Source of the DNA: Siderastrea siderea
Taxonomy: Eukaryota; Cnidaria; Anthozoa; Scleractinia; Rhizangiidae
Direction of reading: 5' to 3'
DNA length: 64,000 bases
Assembly: GCA_964030785.1 (NCBI GenBank)
Contig: OZ034979.1
Coordinates: forward strand, 12,130,883 to 12,194,882
Part shown: positions 1 to 11,067 of the stretch, one piece after another
Numbering within the stretch: position 1 is the first letter of the stretch
Layout: the number at the start of each line of letters is the position of its first letter
Notes under the pieces: model-generated
What the model was told of the DNA's origin: nothing
Database searches by the model: none
Seen by the model: only the letters and a program-made list of their open reading frames with translations
Translations under genes and position numbers: made by a program

Positions 1-491
1 GGCAGAAAATCTTGAGGAATCGTGAGGAGTTTAAGGTAAGCACCAACAACATGGAAGTTACGCAAGAGAGACTCTCTTGAAACGTCCCTAGCGTTGGGGA
101 GCGATGAGAGGCGGCCGTTTTTGCAGGCTAATGGGATTTGCACAGCGACGTAAACTTCTCCCCACAAGAATTGGACAGTTACATGTATATGCACGAAGGT
201 TACTCACTCGCCTGCTGGAATAAAAAGTGACCAAGAAACCTCCGCTCGCAGGCTAGGGTGAGTATTTGTGTAGAGCCTTTTTTTTCTGTTAGTAGAATAT
301 TAACCAACAAGAACAAGCAAAAGCTCTGGGAACATTCATGAGTGGTTGAAAATTTGGAAAGTCTATTCCTCAAGGTCATGTTCGTATTGACGTCTGTGCT
401 CAGATGTACAATTTGAAAATTAAGACTAAAACACAGTTGCATGTACATGTAAGTCATCTACCTAGTTACATAAAGCCATGAATTTACTTAC
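1..491. other. Intron/flank without recognised feature
   Basis: Presumed intron 2 of the SLC18B1-like gene. The minus-strand frame at 457-200 has no recognisable domain and no continuation of the transporter. Nothing else was recognised. Confidence 0.4.
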
Positions 492-587
492 TAGAACTCC
501 GAAAAATGGAGAACTGACGAACACCACAAATGGGTAGGTTCCAAAGATTAATCCCACCACAGTGTCGGACACTCCTTTACTTCGCGC
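492..587 (-). CDS. SLC18B1: SLC18B1-like MFS transporter, exon 2
   Basis: A 96-nt exon (32 codons) with acceptor CAG at 590-588 and donor GTAAGT from 491. It encodes ARSKGVSDTVVGLIFGTYPF then VVFVSSPFFGVL, i.e. the loop after TM1 and TM2. The pattern 'KG.S.T.VG.IFG.Y' is characteristic of SLC18B1-like proteins. It is phase 0 at both ends and joins exon 1 across a 7.6-kb intron packed with repeats. The remaining exons must lie left of the window; I found no further exon in positions 1-491. Confidence 0.75.
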
Positions 588-1389
588 CTGTATAGTTAAA
601 AAAAAAAGCTCTTTAAATAATAGAAAATGAGTGAAGCTTCAACTGTTAACTTGCAAACTAATTTTTGGTGAGGCTTATAAATTTTGCACCTAGAGGTCGT
701 GAACACTGTCACTAAGCTCGTCTGGAATTCATCTTTGTATGGTGTATGAGAGTTGTTAGGTACAACAATGAATGGATTTCAGCTGACCAGATGATCAAAC
801 AGGCTTGATCCTAGCCAGGTTGGAATAGTGATGTTTACCTTGTGCACTCCCCCCCCCCTCCTTCTTTTCAAGGTCATATAGACATCTTTAACATTAAGTG
901 GTGGTTTGCAACCAATCCTTAGGGATCAAAAAGACAATAGCGTCAAGGCCATGTTGGTGTACCATAACAAAAGGAGCTAATGAGAAATCTTTTCTTAATG
1001 ACCACCAACATGGCAGCGATGATGTATCGTGCAAATCAGGAATGTCATGTCGACCATTGAGTCATTCTATTCTATAATACTGCATGTCACTGGAACATGA
1101 GTCGCAGCCCAAGTTTAGAGGCTCAAATTTAACAAACAAAGTTTTGAAAAATCGCAAGTTGAGTCTTGAACCATATTAAATAACCCAGGTCCAACCCCTT
1201 CCTCCATCACCCTGCACGGCTCAACAATGAGAGAGGTATTTATAAAAACCACAAATCATGCTGAACGTGCAAGAAATTGCACTGCTTCAAAAACTACAAA
1301 TACCAGTCAGATCTTTAAGTCGTAAATTAAGATAAGGGTTTAAGATACATAACTCGGAAATCTTGAAATCTAAATTTTTCTTGTTCACT
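588..1389. other. Intronic sequence, nothing recognised
   Basis: Lies in intron 1 of the SLC18B1-like gene between exon 2 and an inserted LINE. AT-rich, with a short C-run near 849. No coding or RNA signal was seen. Confidence 0.4.
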
Positions 1390-3630
1390 CGGTGAACGCA
1401 ATATTTATAGGGATGTTAAGGTCAGGAGAGGTGCGGATGCTGGGAGTGATCATGAACTGGTCACAATTAGGGTGTCCAAGCCACTTAAAAATTGCAAAAG
1501 AAATGTTGTGGAAAGGCTCAAAGATCAGGAAACTAGGGCCGTGTTTTGTATAGAGCTGAGGAACAGAATTTGAAGTGCTAAATGAGGATTGTGGAGTAGA
1601 AGAGGATTGGGTGAGCATAAGAGAAGCTTATTTGAAGACAAGCAAAGAAGTTCCGGGGCGCAGAAACATAACAATACAAAACCTTTGCTTAGCAGAGAGA
1701 CTTGGAGGAGGATTGAGGAAAGGAAGGAAGTGAGAGGAAATTGCTGGGCATAAGTTCACAGAGCGTTAAAGACCGGCTGAAAATTGAATACAAGCGGAAG
1801 GATGCTGAAGTAAAGAGAAATGTCAGGAAGGATAAAAGAGCGTATGTAGATAGTAAGGCCTGCGAAGTTGAGGAAGCTGCGAAACAGAACGAGTTGTGGA
1901 AGCACAGAGTAATACTAAAGAATTGTGTGGGAGGAAGAGAAATTAATCTATGCCAGTCAGAGATTCTAATGGCGACCTGTTAGCAAATGAGGATGACCAA
2001 ATGGTCTGAGCATTTCAGATCTGTGTCGAATCGGCCTCCACCCGTTAACCCTGTGGAAGAGGATGTGTCTCCCGAAGTACCGGCAATGAATACTGAGCCA
2101 CCAGGAAGAGAGGAAATTATTAAAGCGCTTAAAAGGCTGATACCTGGGAAAAGTCCGGGAGTCGATAATATCAGTGCTGAGATGTTGAAAGTAGAGCTGG
2201 CTTCTGCTGCGATGCAACTGGGTAGGATATATAGAAAGGTCTGGGAATCTGAGAGCCTACCGAGCGACTGGAGGAAGGGAACAGTTAATAAGATCCCGAA
2301 GAAGGGTGATCCTATAGAGTGTGACAACAGGAGAGGAATTACGTTGCTATCAATTCCAAGTAAAGTGCTATGTAGCATTATAATTAAGAAAAAAAGCACA
2401 GTTGTGGATGACCATCTTCGTAAAGAGCAAGCAGATTTTCGAAAAGGAAGGGTTTGCAAAGGCAGATATTTGTCCTGAGAAACATTATAGCGCAACGTTA
2501 CGAATGGAATGCCACTCTGTAATTGAGCTTTATTGATTTTGAGAAAGCGTTTTGATAGCGTTCACAGGGAGAGCTTGTGGTCGGTCTTGAGATGTTATGG
2601 TATACCCAACAAGATTATTATGGTTGTGCAGCTGTTCTACGAAAACTACACCTGCAGTGTTAGGCAGGATGGTAGATCATCAGGTTGGTTCAATGTGTTC
2701 CCTGGTGTAAGACAGGGGTGTGGGATGTCTGGTTTCCTTTTTTTAATCTTCATTGATTGGGTGATGTGTAGGGTGACGAAGAGAAGAATGCGTGGTATTC
2801 AGCGGGGTCTGAACGAACGGCTTGAGGATCTCGACTCTGCTGATGATATTGTGCTGCTGTCCCATGCACAAAAAACACATGCAAAAGAAGACGGACGATT
2901 TAGATATTTGTGGTGGGAGAGTAGGGCTGAAGCCAAGCCTTGGTAAGTCTAAGGTGATGGTCATGAAGAATGGCAACAATACCCCTATTCAGATTCTAGG
3001 AGCCGATTTGCAACAGGTGGAGCACTTTACATATTTGGGATCAGTTACGGACGAAAAAGGTGGTACACACAGGGACATAGTCTCAAGACTCAGTAAAGCT
3101 AGAGCAGCCTTCTACAAGCTGAGACCAGTGCTTTCCTCGGCTATGTACAGCACAATGACCCAAATCAATCTCTATTGCTCTAATGTTAAGTTTGTTCTTT
3201 TGTACGAAGCCGAGAACTGGAAAATGAACAAGAAAGAGGAAAGTACGCTACACACATTTCAGAACAGATGTCTAAGCAGGATCCTAGGGATACAATGGGC
3301 AGATCTCATTTCCAACGATGAGTTATCCAGAAGGACTGGAGTGCCACCAGTCAGTAAGGAAGTCAAAAAGAGAAGATGGGAGTGGATAGGGTATGTTTTA
3401 AGGATGCAGCCGAGCGAGGATCCTAGAAAGGCATTGAAATAGCTTCCAGCTGGTAGGAGGAAAGTGGGAAGGCCTAGAACAACATGGCGCAGAATGGTTC
3501 AGAAGGAAAGAGATGAAGAATTGGAGTGGAAGAATTGGGAAAGAGGGTCGTGAAGATGAGGCCAACCGGACCGAGTGCAAGAGACTCGTTGAAGCCCTGT
3601 GTGCCAATATGGGATGATGATGACATGTAA
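1390..3630 (+). mobile_element. 5'-truncated RTE-like LINE
   Basis: Non-LTR retrotransposon remnant inserted antisense in intron 1 of the SLC18B1-like gene. It begins inside the apurinic endonuclease: about 1396-1470 reads RNIYRDVKVRRGADAGSDHE, whose GSDH holds the catalytic His of EEP nucleases. A basic linker follows, then reverse transcriptase (1987-2950), the C-terminal domain (to 3442) and a tail ending in a short GATGATGATGA run near 3613-3625, as in other members of this type. The element is 5'-truncated, as expected for target-primed insertion, and decayed by stops and frameshifts. I did not identify a target duplication. Confidence 0.82.
1741..3442 (+). pseudogene. RTE-like LINE endonuclease-linker/RT pseudogene
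   Basis: Broken ORF2-type protein. Recognisable pieces in order: a basic linker (1741-1983); a frameshift near 1975-2020; RT fingers, with KWSEHFRSVSN, the KSPGVDNISAEML motif, LPSDWRKGTV..IPKKGD and RRGITLLSIPSK (1987-2420); a frameshift near 2450; SFIDFEKAFDSVHRESLW across a stop near 2550; VRQGCGMSGFLF (about 2710-2745); then the catalytic box, which reads S-A-D-D (near 2835-2850) instead of Y-A-D-D. The C-terminal part (2822-3442) contains the typical HFTYLGS, RCLSRILGIQW and RRWEWIGYVLRM motifs. The multiple lesions mean no active protein. Confidence 0.8.
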
Positions 3631-4324
3631 GAGAATCCGGAATCCGGAATCCAACACATTTTTGGCCTTTGGTACCTGGAAAGTCTGGAATCCGAAATCC
3701 GGAATCTACTGTCGGAGCACTAAACTGAAATCGCAACCCAACCCTCACCCCTCGGCCTCCCTCAGCACCACCCCAAAAATGTCTGATATCTGGTCACTGG
3801 AAAGTGTTGCCATACAACAACAACAACTTTTCTTCATTCTCATATACAGAGATCGAATTGCGCGAAAAAGAAAAAGAGAGAGAAAAAAGATGATAATGAC
3901 AATGGTAATAGCACATAAATCATAAAGTAAATCTATCTTAAACGGAATGAATTACAATCACGACTGTGTTCTCCTCTGGACCTCTGGAAAGATTCAGAGA
4001 TAAAATAGCCTAACTTCTTACAGATGAATCTATATATCTCTATACATATATTGACAATAAATAATGTTTTATCATGGTCAGTAAGAGTAATAAAACTGGG
4101 ACTGGTGAAACTTATATCGTTAATAAAACTTTTTCCTTATATCTTTGTTCAAATCACTGGCAAAAAGGAAGTGGATTTCATTTTCTATCTCACTGGATGA
4201 ATAATTTTGACATATTCTCAAATTTTTAGGAGTTTTCGGGACACTAAACCTGCCAGTTTCGATTCAACTCTTCTCATGATTTCCCAATCTTAATTTTGCT
4301 ACTGACTGTCTGTGTTGAACATTA
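3631..4324. other. Spacer with short CCGGAATCC repeats
   Basis: Positions about 3631-3705 repeat the motif GGAATCCGGAATCC several times in degenerate form. The rest is AT-rich intronic sequence with nothing recognised. Confidence 0.4.
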
Positions 4325-4870
4325 TTAATTAATTCCAGTAGCTCGAATTTCACCCGTCTCCTCTGGTCGATAACTCTCAGAAGAGGAGAGTCAAACGGCT
4401 GAAATTCAGGCTACTTTCCTACTAGAACGAACTATGGGAAGCTAAAATAGGAAAATGATTAGCATTGGGTTCAATATCAGTCGAGCTGACTACATTCATA
4501 CGAGGGGCGCCAACTCTAAAACTTGCCGTAAAAATATCACTGTGCAGTTATGAGGATCTTCCCAAAAATCTAGAACATTCTTCCGATTTGTTATGAAGCT
4601 CCCCCCAAAATTAAATGATATCGAAATTATATTGGGAAAACGAAACAGAGAAAGAGGGAAAGAGGAAAAAGCTTCATCTTCTCGTCTTCTTTCCACAATT
4701 TTCGCTGATCTGACGTAGTTTGCATTTCATTCCTCTTTTCTGGTCGCTTGCTCTCAAAAGTAAGACAAGGAGACGGCTGAAATTTGGACTATGTTCCTAC
4801 TAGAACAGACTGTAAGAGGATAACGAATTGCTTTGTGTTAAATAGAGTCGAGCTGACTGTATTAGTAAAG
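4325..4870 (+). repeat. Two diverged direct copies of a ~160-bp unit
   Basis: Positions about 4335-4500 and 4705-4865 share blocks in the same order: a CTCC/TCTGGTCG block, then GAGACGGCTGAAATT-like, then TTCCTACTAGAACGAACT-like, then GTCGAGCTGACT. They look like two old copies of one unit. The first half of each unit is weakly self-complementary (GTCTCCTC...GAGGAG). Confidence 0.55.
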
Positions 4871-5839
4871 GCCATCAGTTCTAAACGAGGTAGCTGCAAA
4901 GTAAAGGCTTTCAATAATCTCGATAATCTCAATAATTTCAATATTCAGATAGACAGATTAAAAACGAAAATGTCAGGGATTAGTTTATAAAGAAGCTGCA
5001 AAGCTACTTGGGTGGGTCCGGTAGTGTAACACTTCAATTTGATAACAGCTTGAGTTAAAATAAGGTAAATCGGTCACTGTAAGGGGATTCAAACACGTTT
5101 GAAGTTTGTTGATTGTAAATCTGTAGCACGCTCAATTAGGGGCACCAGAGAAGAAAATGTACTGGCAAAATACATGAAATGTCATTTCCTGTTTTCTCTG
5201 ATTGTTTTAGCGCCTAAATTAAATGTACTATAACACAGGTTGATCTGTTCAGATTCTGTAGCTAAGACTTTTAAGTCGCAGAACGTTATAGGAAACGAAA
5301 TCTTATCGACCGAGTTACCGAGCTCCTGTTTGCTCTTCAAATATGCTACCTGACTTAATTTCGTCTCATACTTAAATAGTGTAAGTCGTGTAAACGTGAA
5401 GGAAGATTGGACTTGCTTTCGATGTTTCAACCAAACAAACTGGGACCCATTTTGCACGCGCTGCTTCCCTTAGACAAAAGGTTGGCATATTCAGTTATAA
5501 TTTTGAGCTGGAATGAAATCAATATCACACTGTGATGAATTGTCTGTGGCTTAAGATCAATTGATAACGAGGCCTATCTACTTTCTTTTTATTCAGTTAG
5601 CCTTGTCAAGACTAAAATAACAATCGATCTATTGTAATTTTGACGCTGTTAATAAATAGCACTTAAAGTTCAGTCTCCTAAACGAAAAATTTGTAATCCG
5701 TGTCACTTTTACTTAAGAGTTCGCCCCCCGAGAGTATCTGCTACACCGTGGATTTTATTTGCTAGCAAGCTCAACAAATTGTTGAGAAATAGAAGTCTGT
5801 GAACAGACTACAATCTTATGGAACCTCGCGTACCCTCGG

Positions 5840-6540
5840 GACCGACCTTAGATGCCCGCTTACGGAACGTGTCCGCTTACAGGAGTTTGAAAGACTTATA
5901 AAACATCATAGGAAATAGAGTGTGTGCTAAGCAACCCTGCGAGTATGTGCTTCAAGTACAGACGTATTTGCATACTACTGGCTGAAACAAAAATCGACAA
6001 ACGTTTTATTGTGGAGCTTTTGTAAGCAAGATACCCGTACGGCAAGAATGTATAGCCTGCTCGCAGACGTTTACTATTTGCTGTGCTTGATGTCCCTTAA
6101 CCACGTGAAACAAAGGAAATAGAAGACGTTTGCGCGCAGGCTACGACAATGTATATTGCCTCACTAAATATGCCTAACAGTTGACCACATCAATCCTAGT
6201 TTAGCCTGTTTGATGCCAGACATATTGGATTCTAGAATACTTTTTTAATGCGTTCAAGGTTTAGAAGCAAGCAATGCCGTATAAATGAAACGGAAGGGAG
6301 GTGTGGGCTCGAGTTGCAGAAGATCGTTTGGCTTAAGGGAGGTTATTTTACCTCCCAGAGCTTCAAAAAGGTGTTCGCTTCTACTTACAAGAGTTGTCCG
6401 CCTACAGGAGGTTATAAATGTAGCGCATTAGTGGAGAAATCGCCGGATCCACAGACAGCTAACGGGAAATGTCCACTTATGGGAGGTGTCCGCAAGCAGA
6501 GGGTCGAAGGTATAAGTAGGTCGTTAATAATACGACCCAA
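5840..6540 (+). repeat. Degenerate 'GTCCGCTTACAGGAGG' repeat block
   Basis: Short units of the form GTCCGCTTAC(A/G)GGAGG recur at about 5867-5890, 6395-6412 and 6470-6492, within sequence absent from the sister copy at 24-25 kb. The 98-codon frame across it (6248-6544) appears to be a by-product of the repeat. Confidence 0.45.
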
Positions 6541-6852
6541 ATAGTTATTAAATTCGGCACATGAGAAATTCGACGTTTAAACCGCGCCTAAGACAACTCA
6601 TATACACAAAGACTGAAAACACTGTTAATTAGTCTACCTTCTCACGCTGTGTTAACCTTCATCATTGGGCATCATAATTATCGCGGCTCAGTGCACGTGA
6701 TTGCGTTAATTTGAAAAGTGCTCACATAGGAAAGCCGATTTCAAGAAGGTAGCTCTGTATTATCTTTGGTCATGAGCCCATGACATGGCCTCCTGCTTTG
6801 GTAGACAGCTAGGCGACGGCATTGAATTGTCCCCTTAGGGTAGATTGAAACT

Positions 6853-7217
6853 TTAAAAGTGGACGAGTAACCAGGGTAAGACATGATGATTTTCAACGTT
6901 CTCTGGTTAAAAAAGCTTTCGATTGCCAGTGTGCAATCCTTGACAAGTGATAAATAAATATCGCGAACATTAAAATAAAAGTGTGAAAAAGAGAAAATAT
7001 AATACAAACAATAAGAATACTTTAGTGGGTATAGAATGCTAATCACACTGAGTTCATAATAGGACTGAATATTGTCTAGGTAATTGTTTGTGCCAGGATT
7101 CCAGTGTTATTTAATACTGTTCGCGCTTTTTATTCATCACTTGTCAAAGATTGCAGACTGGCAATGGAAAGCTCGTAAAGCTTTTATTTTTTAACCAAAG
7201 AACGTTGAAAATCGTAT
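6853..7217. mobile_element. Foldback insert with 12-bp direct flanks
   Basis: A 365-bp insert with imperfect inverted arms (about 6880-6970 versus 7117-7213; shared AACGTTCTCTGGTTAAAAAA and TTGACAAGTGATAAATAAAT in inverse orientation). It is flanked on both sides by TAGATTGAAACT (6841-6852 and 7218-7229). The sister repeat at about 29036-29060 has a single TAG.TT.AAACT at this point, i.e. an empty site. This supports a real insertion. It is non-coding and presumably non-autonomous. Confidence 0.7.
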
Positions 7218-7765
7218 TAGATTGAAACTGTTGCGTAATATCTTTCCCTACTTAACCTTTCAGGGCCGGCTATTTAACTAAGTTTAGTTGGTTTAACGAA
7301 ACCACGATCTAAATCGATTTCAGTGTGGCTAACCTTAATATTTTTCGTTGTTTACAGTAGTAAACGGTGTCGAGAAGACATATAGCATAGGGAAGAATAA
7401 CTTTTGTCTGACCTGCCTGTGAACAGATTTGATGGGTCCAGTAATCCATGAGCGACTGAGCCCAACAGTGTATTAATCGTAATTTCTCAATACTTATAGG
7501 AGATTTTTTCCAGTATGATTACAGCGGGTATTTGAGGTTGACAGGTATAATTAACCAAGCTTACAATGCAATTTACCACACGCAGAGGAAAGGAAAAGTG
7601 TCCTGAAATTAAAACAAAGTTAGATGCTTCCCCGAATATATTCTATTATATCTTGATATTATTTGTAGTTTCCCAAACAATTTCTCGAGACTCCAGAATC
7701 CCGAATAAATGCTGCCGTCCTCCCAAAAAAGGTATTCTTAGAGTTGGCACTCCCCGTATTCATGG

Positions 7766-8164
7766 CAACGGTCATCAGTCACAATATCCCTGTGAAGTGA
7801 AGACTTTCAGAAAACAGTTTGATTTGATTTAAATATAATAGTCAGTAACAGCGATGCTAAACTTCGGCCTGATCGCAGGTTATCGATGAGGGGAATGAAA
7901 CACTTCAATTTGATAACAACGTGAGATGATATAATCAGCAAGATGATCAAAATTCCGAGACTTGGAGACGTTCCAAATTCTAGCGAGCCCGAGATTCCGA
8001 GAATCTCCAGGTTCGGTTAATATTGTCCGATATTTTCCGTATTTTCCCGTCATTTTCGATTACACCCCTATTTATGGGAATATTTGGCGGGGGAAGGGAG
8101 TATTGGAAGCTATCCTTTCATTTCTTTGTGATTGGACAAGCTATCTGAGAGCTATCACACTTAC
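7766..8164. other. Intronic spacer
   Basis: Between the dispersed repeat and SLC18B1 exon 1. Contains CGAGATTCCGAGAATCTCC-like partial palindromes near 7990-8010; nothing else was recognised. Confidence 0.35.
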
Positions 8165-8440
8165 CACGCTTGGAAAAAATGGTGCATATATAGAATAAGC
8201 TGCGAATACCACAAAGTAAACAAGGAATAACGAGGCTAACATGAATATCTTGCGTACAGTCCAGGGAGAACGTTGAACACCCGAGCCTTCCAAAACTTTG
8301 TTCGGGGCATCTGGCGTACCTGTAGGTATACCCCCTTCTTGTTGAATCGCAGAACTTGTATTAACAGCACCTTCCATTTTCAATGTCAATCCCCAGAGGC
8401 CAACATCATTACGCGTCAATGCAAATAACTCTTTTAGCAT
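8165..8440 (-). CDS. SLC18B1: SLC18B1-like MFS transporter, first coding exon
   Basis: N-terminal exon of a vesicular-amine-transporter-family MFS protein resembling SLC18B1 (in mammals a polyamine/monoamine vesicular exporter). The first ATG is at 8440; a second in-frame Met (MEGAV) at 8377 may be the real start. It encodes a hydrophilic N-tail, then SPWTVRKIFM and TM1 (LASLFLVYFVVFAAYSIYA), ending in the luminal motif APFFPSV. The donor GTAAGT is at 8164-8159 (phase 0). The exon joins in frame to the exon at 587-492, giving APFFPSV-ARSKGVSDTVVG, a typical SLC18B1 arrangement. The gene lies downstream of, and on the same strand as, the SLC22-like gene. Confidence 0.75.
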
Positions 8441-8471
8441 TGGGCCTTATGCATGATTACGTCGCTTGCCC

Positions 8472-8624
8472 AAAATTCACCACCAAGCCTCGTTTGCACT
8501 AAATTATTCTCATTCTCTGGCACGTTGCACGTGGATATTCTTTTCATTTTTGCCGCTTTGGGATTTTGTTCGTGGTAGAATATACAAGTTTCTACTCTGA
8601 AAGGGAGGCTTGGTGGTGAAATTA
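8472..8624. mobile_element. Short TIR element (MITE-like)
   Basis: About 153 bp bounded by perfect 16-bp inverted repeats, TTCACCACCAAGCCTC at 8476-8491 and its complement at 8605-8620. No coding capacity. It lies just upstream of the first SLC18B1 ATG, so it may fall in the 5' UTR or promoter; that placement is inference. Confidence 0.6.
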
Positions 8625-9885
8625 TCTAGCCTGACATAAACATGCGTAAGGGCTATTCACGAATGAACCGCATGTTGCGAGGCAAATAATTTATGTTAGG
8701 GTACATATAGTCTCCTTAATACATATAGTCTCCCACAGGACTTCCCCTCTATACCCTTGAATACCCTTGATAGAATCGAATAAAATAGAAATCTTTATTT
8801 AATCATGGCATTTCTATCCAGGTGACAAGTTGCTCACGAATAAATTTTTAAGGCAAAATATTGGTGGAAGTCTTACGTCACAAAAAATCTTTATATCTTG
8901 AACGTGTGGGTGCCGATTCCGTTGAAACTTAGCAGAGAGCTTGGGGAATGGTGGAAGTGCAACAAGGTTGTTTTTGGTTTGATAGATCGCGCTTCTTTGC
9001 AATGCTATGAGCTCCCGGAGTTAAGATCTCGTAAAACGCGACTCCGCGTCCAAGTTTTTCCTCGTGGAGAAGACAGCACTTCTTGATTTTACCACTCACT
9101 GATCAGTTAAAACCTCTATTGTGTCACAACAGAAGCCGATTATTGTATTTTGAGTTGCATTCAAAGTTGTAAGCTTTTAAATGAGTAAAATCGTCCTTGA
9201 TCAAATGTGAAGCCTTCAATATTTGTTAAAAAACCTGTTTAAAAAAATTGCTTTTGTTGTGACAATCTAAAATACACCTAGTTTATCCGCCAGTTGTGTC
9301 AGTTCAGGAAAGTCTATATCCGCGCTGTATTCTTGGACGCAAAATTGGTGGTTTTAGGGCTTCTGAAGGTTTACCGGATAAACACGAATGTTTAAGGTAA
9401 GATTGTGCAAGTTATAGAAATTAAATTCTAGCAGCTATTGTTCACTGGCCAGAAAAGAACAACACGTTGCAATTTAGAGATCGCAAATATTTGAATTGAA
9501 GAATATAAGCGTTTCCGAAGCTCCATGTTAGCTATGAGGAGTATTATTTTAGTTTTTGCTTTGTTTTGTTGGAAAACTTCTACAAAGTTTCTATTAACGT
9601 TTGAAAGTAAAAAAAGTCGGACTTCGAGAGTATTTTTCTTGTTTAAAAATACTTAAAAGTCACAAGATATCCGTAGCACACGATTTAACGAACGTGCAAT
9701 TATTAATTCAGAAACTGAAAGTTTTACTGAAGAGCCTGTTCATGAATATTTCGCTCAATGTCGCTACCATTCGTTGCACTTCGTGCATACGCTTTAAATA
9801 AATGAATAATGATGACCTAGTTTCTCACACGCGGTCTTCTACCTAAAAGCCGCGAGGCCTACAAATAATCATTACAAAAGTGTAC
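8625..9885. other. Upstream region, nothing recognised
   Basis: AT-rich sequence between the SLC18B1 first exon and a LINE remnant. It holds two TACATATAGTCTCC units near 8703-8732 and an ATACCCTTGA pair near 8751-8771 (the same motif recurs at 11.7 kb). No gene was seen. Confidence 0.4.
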
Positions 9886-9960
9886 ATATTAACAGAATTG
9901 TATAAAAGCGACTATAGGTCTTCATTTTCTTTTTGAAAGCACTAACAGGTGGTAATTATT

Positions 9961-10197
9961 TCAATTCATCTGGTAGTATATTCCAAATTGAGGCCCCAGT
10001 AGATGCAAAACTGTTTTCAAACGGTTCATTAACCCTTCAATGTCATGAAGTTGAGCACCAGAGTTCGTTAGCCTTGTGTCATCTGCATAACGTCTTGCAG
10101 TGCAGGACTCCAGGCAGTTAGGCAAATCATTTATGTACATAAGAAACAGGAGGGAACCTAAAATTATTCCTTGTGGTACTCCACAAGACATATCCAA
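9961..10197 (-). pseudogene. LINE reverse transcriptase fragment (palm)
   Basis: The 78-aa frame reads SCGVPQGIILGSLLFLMYIN DL...YADDTRLTN, the RT motif B region and the catalytic YADD box, then jumps by internal deletion into the C-terminal region in a shifted frame. It is part of the LINE remnant at 9886-11678. Confidence 0.85.
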
Positions 10198-10199
10198 TA

Positions 10200-10545
10200 A
10201 CTCAGAAGAACCCCTATTTACTTATTTTTTTCTTAAAAGATTAAATAATCACGCCCCAAACACCAATGATTGCGCGTCAGCACGTGATTTAATTAAAGGG
10301 GAGGCCTCCCTCGTACAAGCCTGGTGGTTTCTGGAGGTCTCCTCGCCACTCTAATTTAATATCTTAAAAATAAATCAATTTTATAATAAGCAATGTGTAA
10401 TCTCTAGTTGATCCCTAAGTATGTTTTTTTCTTCTTTTCTTTTGTATCTTCCTTGCAATTTCTTTGTTTGTGTGTGTGCGGCAAAACTGAATAAATAAAT
10501 AAATAATTAAATAAACATTGCATTGTTGTTTACGATTTGAGAGAT
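10200..10545 (+). mobile_element. Retroelement 3' end with AATA-rich tail, nested in a LINE
   Basis: This foreign segment splits the minus-strand RT between FDTVNHEII and SCGVPQG. It ends with GCGGCAAAACTGAATAAATA and further AATA repeats (about 10480-10515), typical of the 3' end of an L2-like LINE or LINE-derived SINE on the plus strand. No protein was recognised in it. The limits are approximate. Confidence 0.5.
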
Positions 10546-11067
10546 ATGAATGAAAAAAGGCTATAGCTGTATATTATCAAAACCAAAATATTCTAAAATA
10601 TTCTAATTTTTTCAGTATAATCTCATGGTTGACCGTATCAAAGGCCTTCTTTAAGTCAAGGAAAATAACTCATTTACATTTTTTCTGTCAACATTTATTT
10701 ACACACCAGTCATTAGTAAGATCTAATGAGGTTGTTACAGTGGAGTGCAAAGATCTAAAGCCGAACTGTTACGTGCATATTGTACGATTGCAACTATCCA
10801 AATAGCTATGTAATTGTTCTTAAATGAGCCTCTCAAAAATGTGTGCAACGGGTAGGAATAACCGATGTTGGCCGATAGTGGGTTTTATCATTGTGTTTAC
10901 CTGCCCGGCTATAAAATAGGTGAGAAATTGGAAATTTCTAGTTCATTAAGAAACGTACTGTAGATTAAAAAGATTCGCCAAGGGTAGGAAGATTTATGGG
11001 GCTGATATTTTTAATTATTTGTTAGATGTTTGGTCGACTCCCGTGGTTTTACCTAAATCAACAGTGG

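Larger units (their letters stand above)
5155..7765 (+). repeat. Dispersed repeat, copy 1
   Basis: This stretch is colinear with 24095-25383 plus 28906-29515. Both start with AAAATACATGAAATGTCATTT-like sequence, share TCTGTAGCTAA, GAACGTTATAGGAAACGAA and CTCACGCTGT blocks, and end at GGTATTCTTAGAGTTGGCA. Copy 1 carries two extra segments: the 'tccgcttacagg' block near 5840-6570 and a foldback insert at 6853-7217. A ~26-bp direct repeat (ACACTTCAATTTGATAACA) occurs just outside at 5027-5052 and 7901-7926 and may mark the true unit edges. No coding frame was recognised, so the class is unknown. Confidence 0.7.

Noticed and set aside
200..457. 85-codon minus frame as a further SLC18B1 exon
   Set aside because: Does not match the expected TM3/TM4 region and has no splice sites in the right phase.
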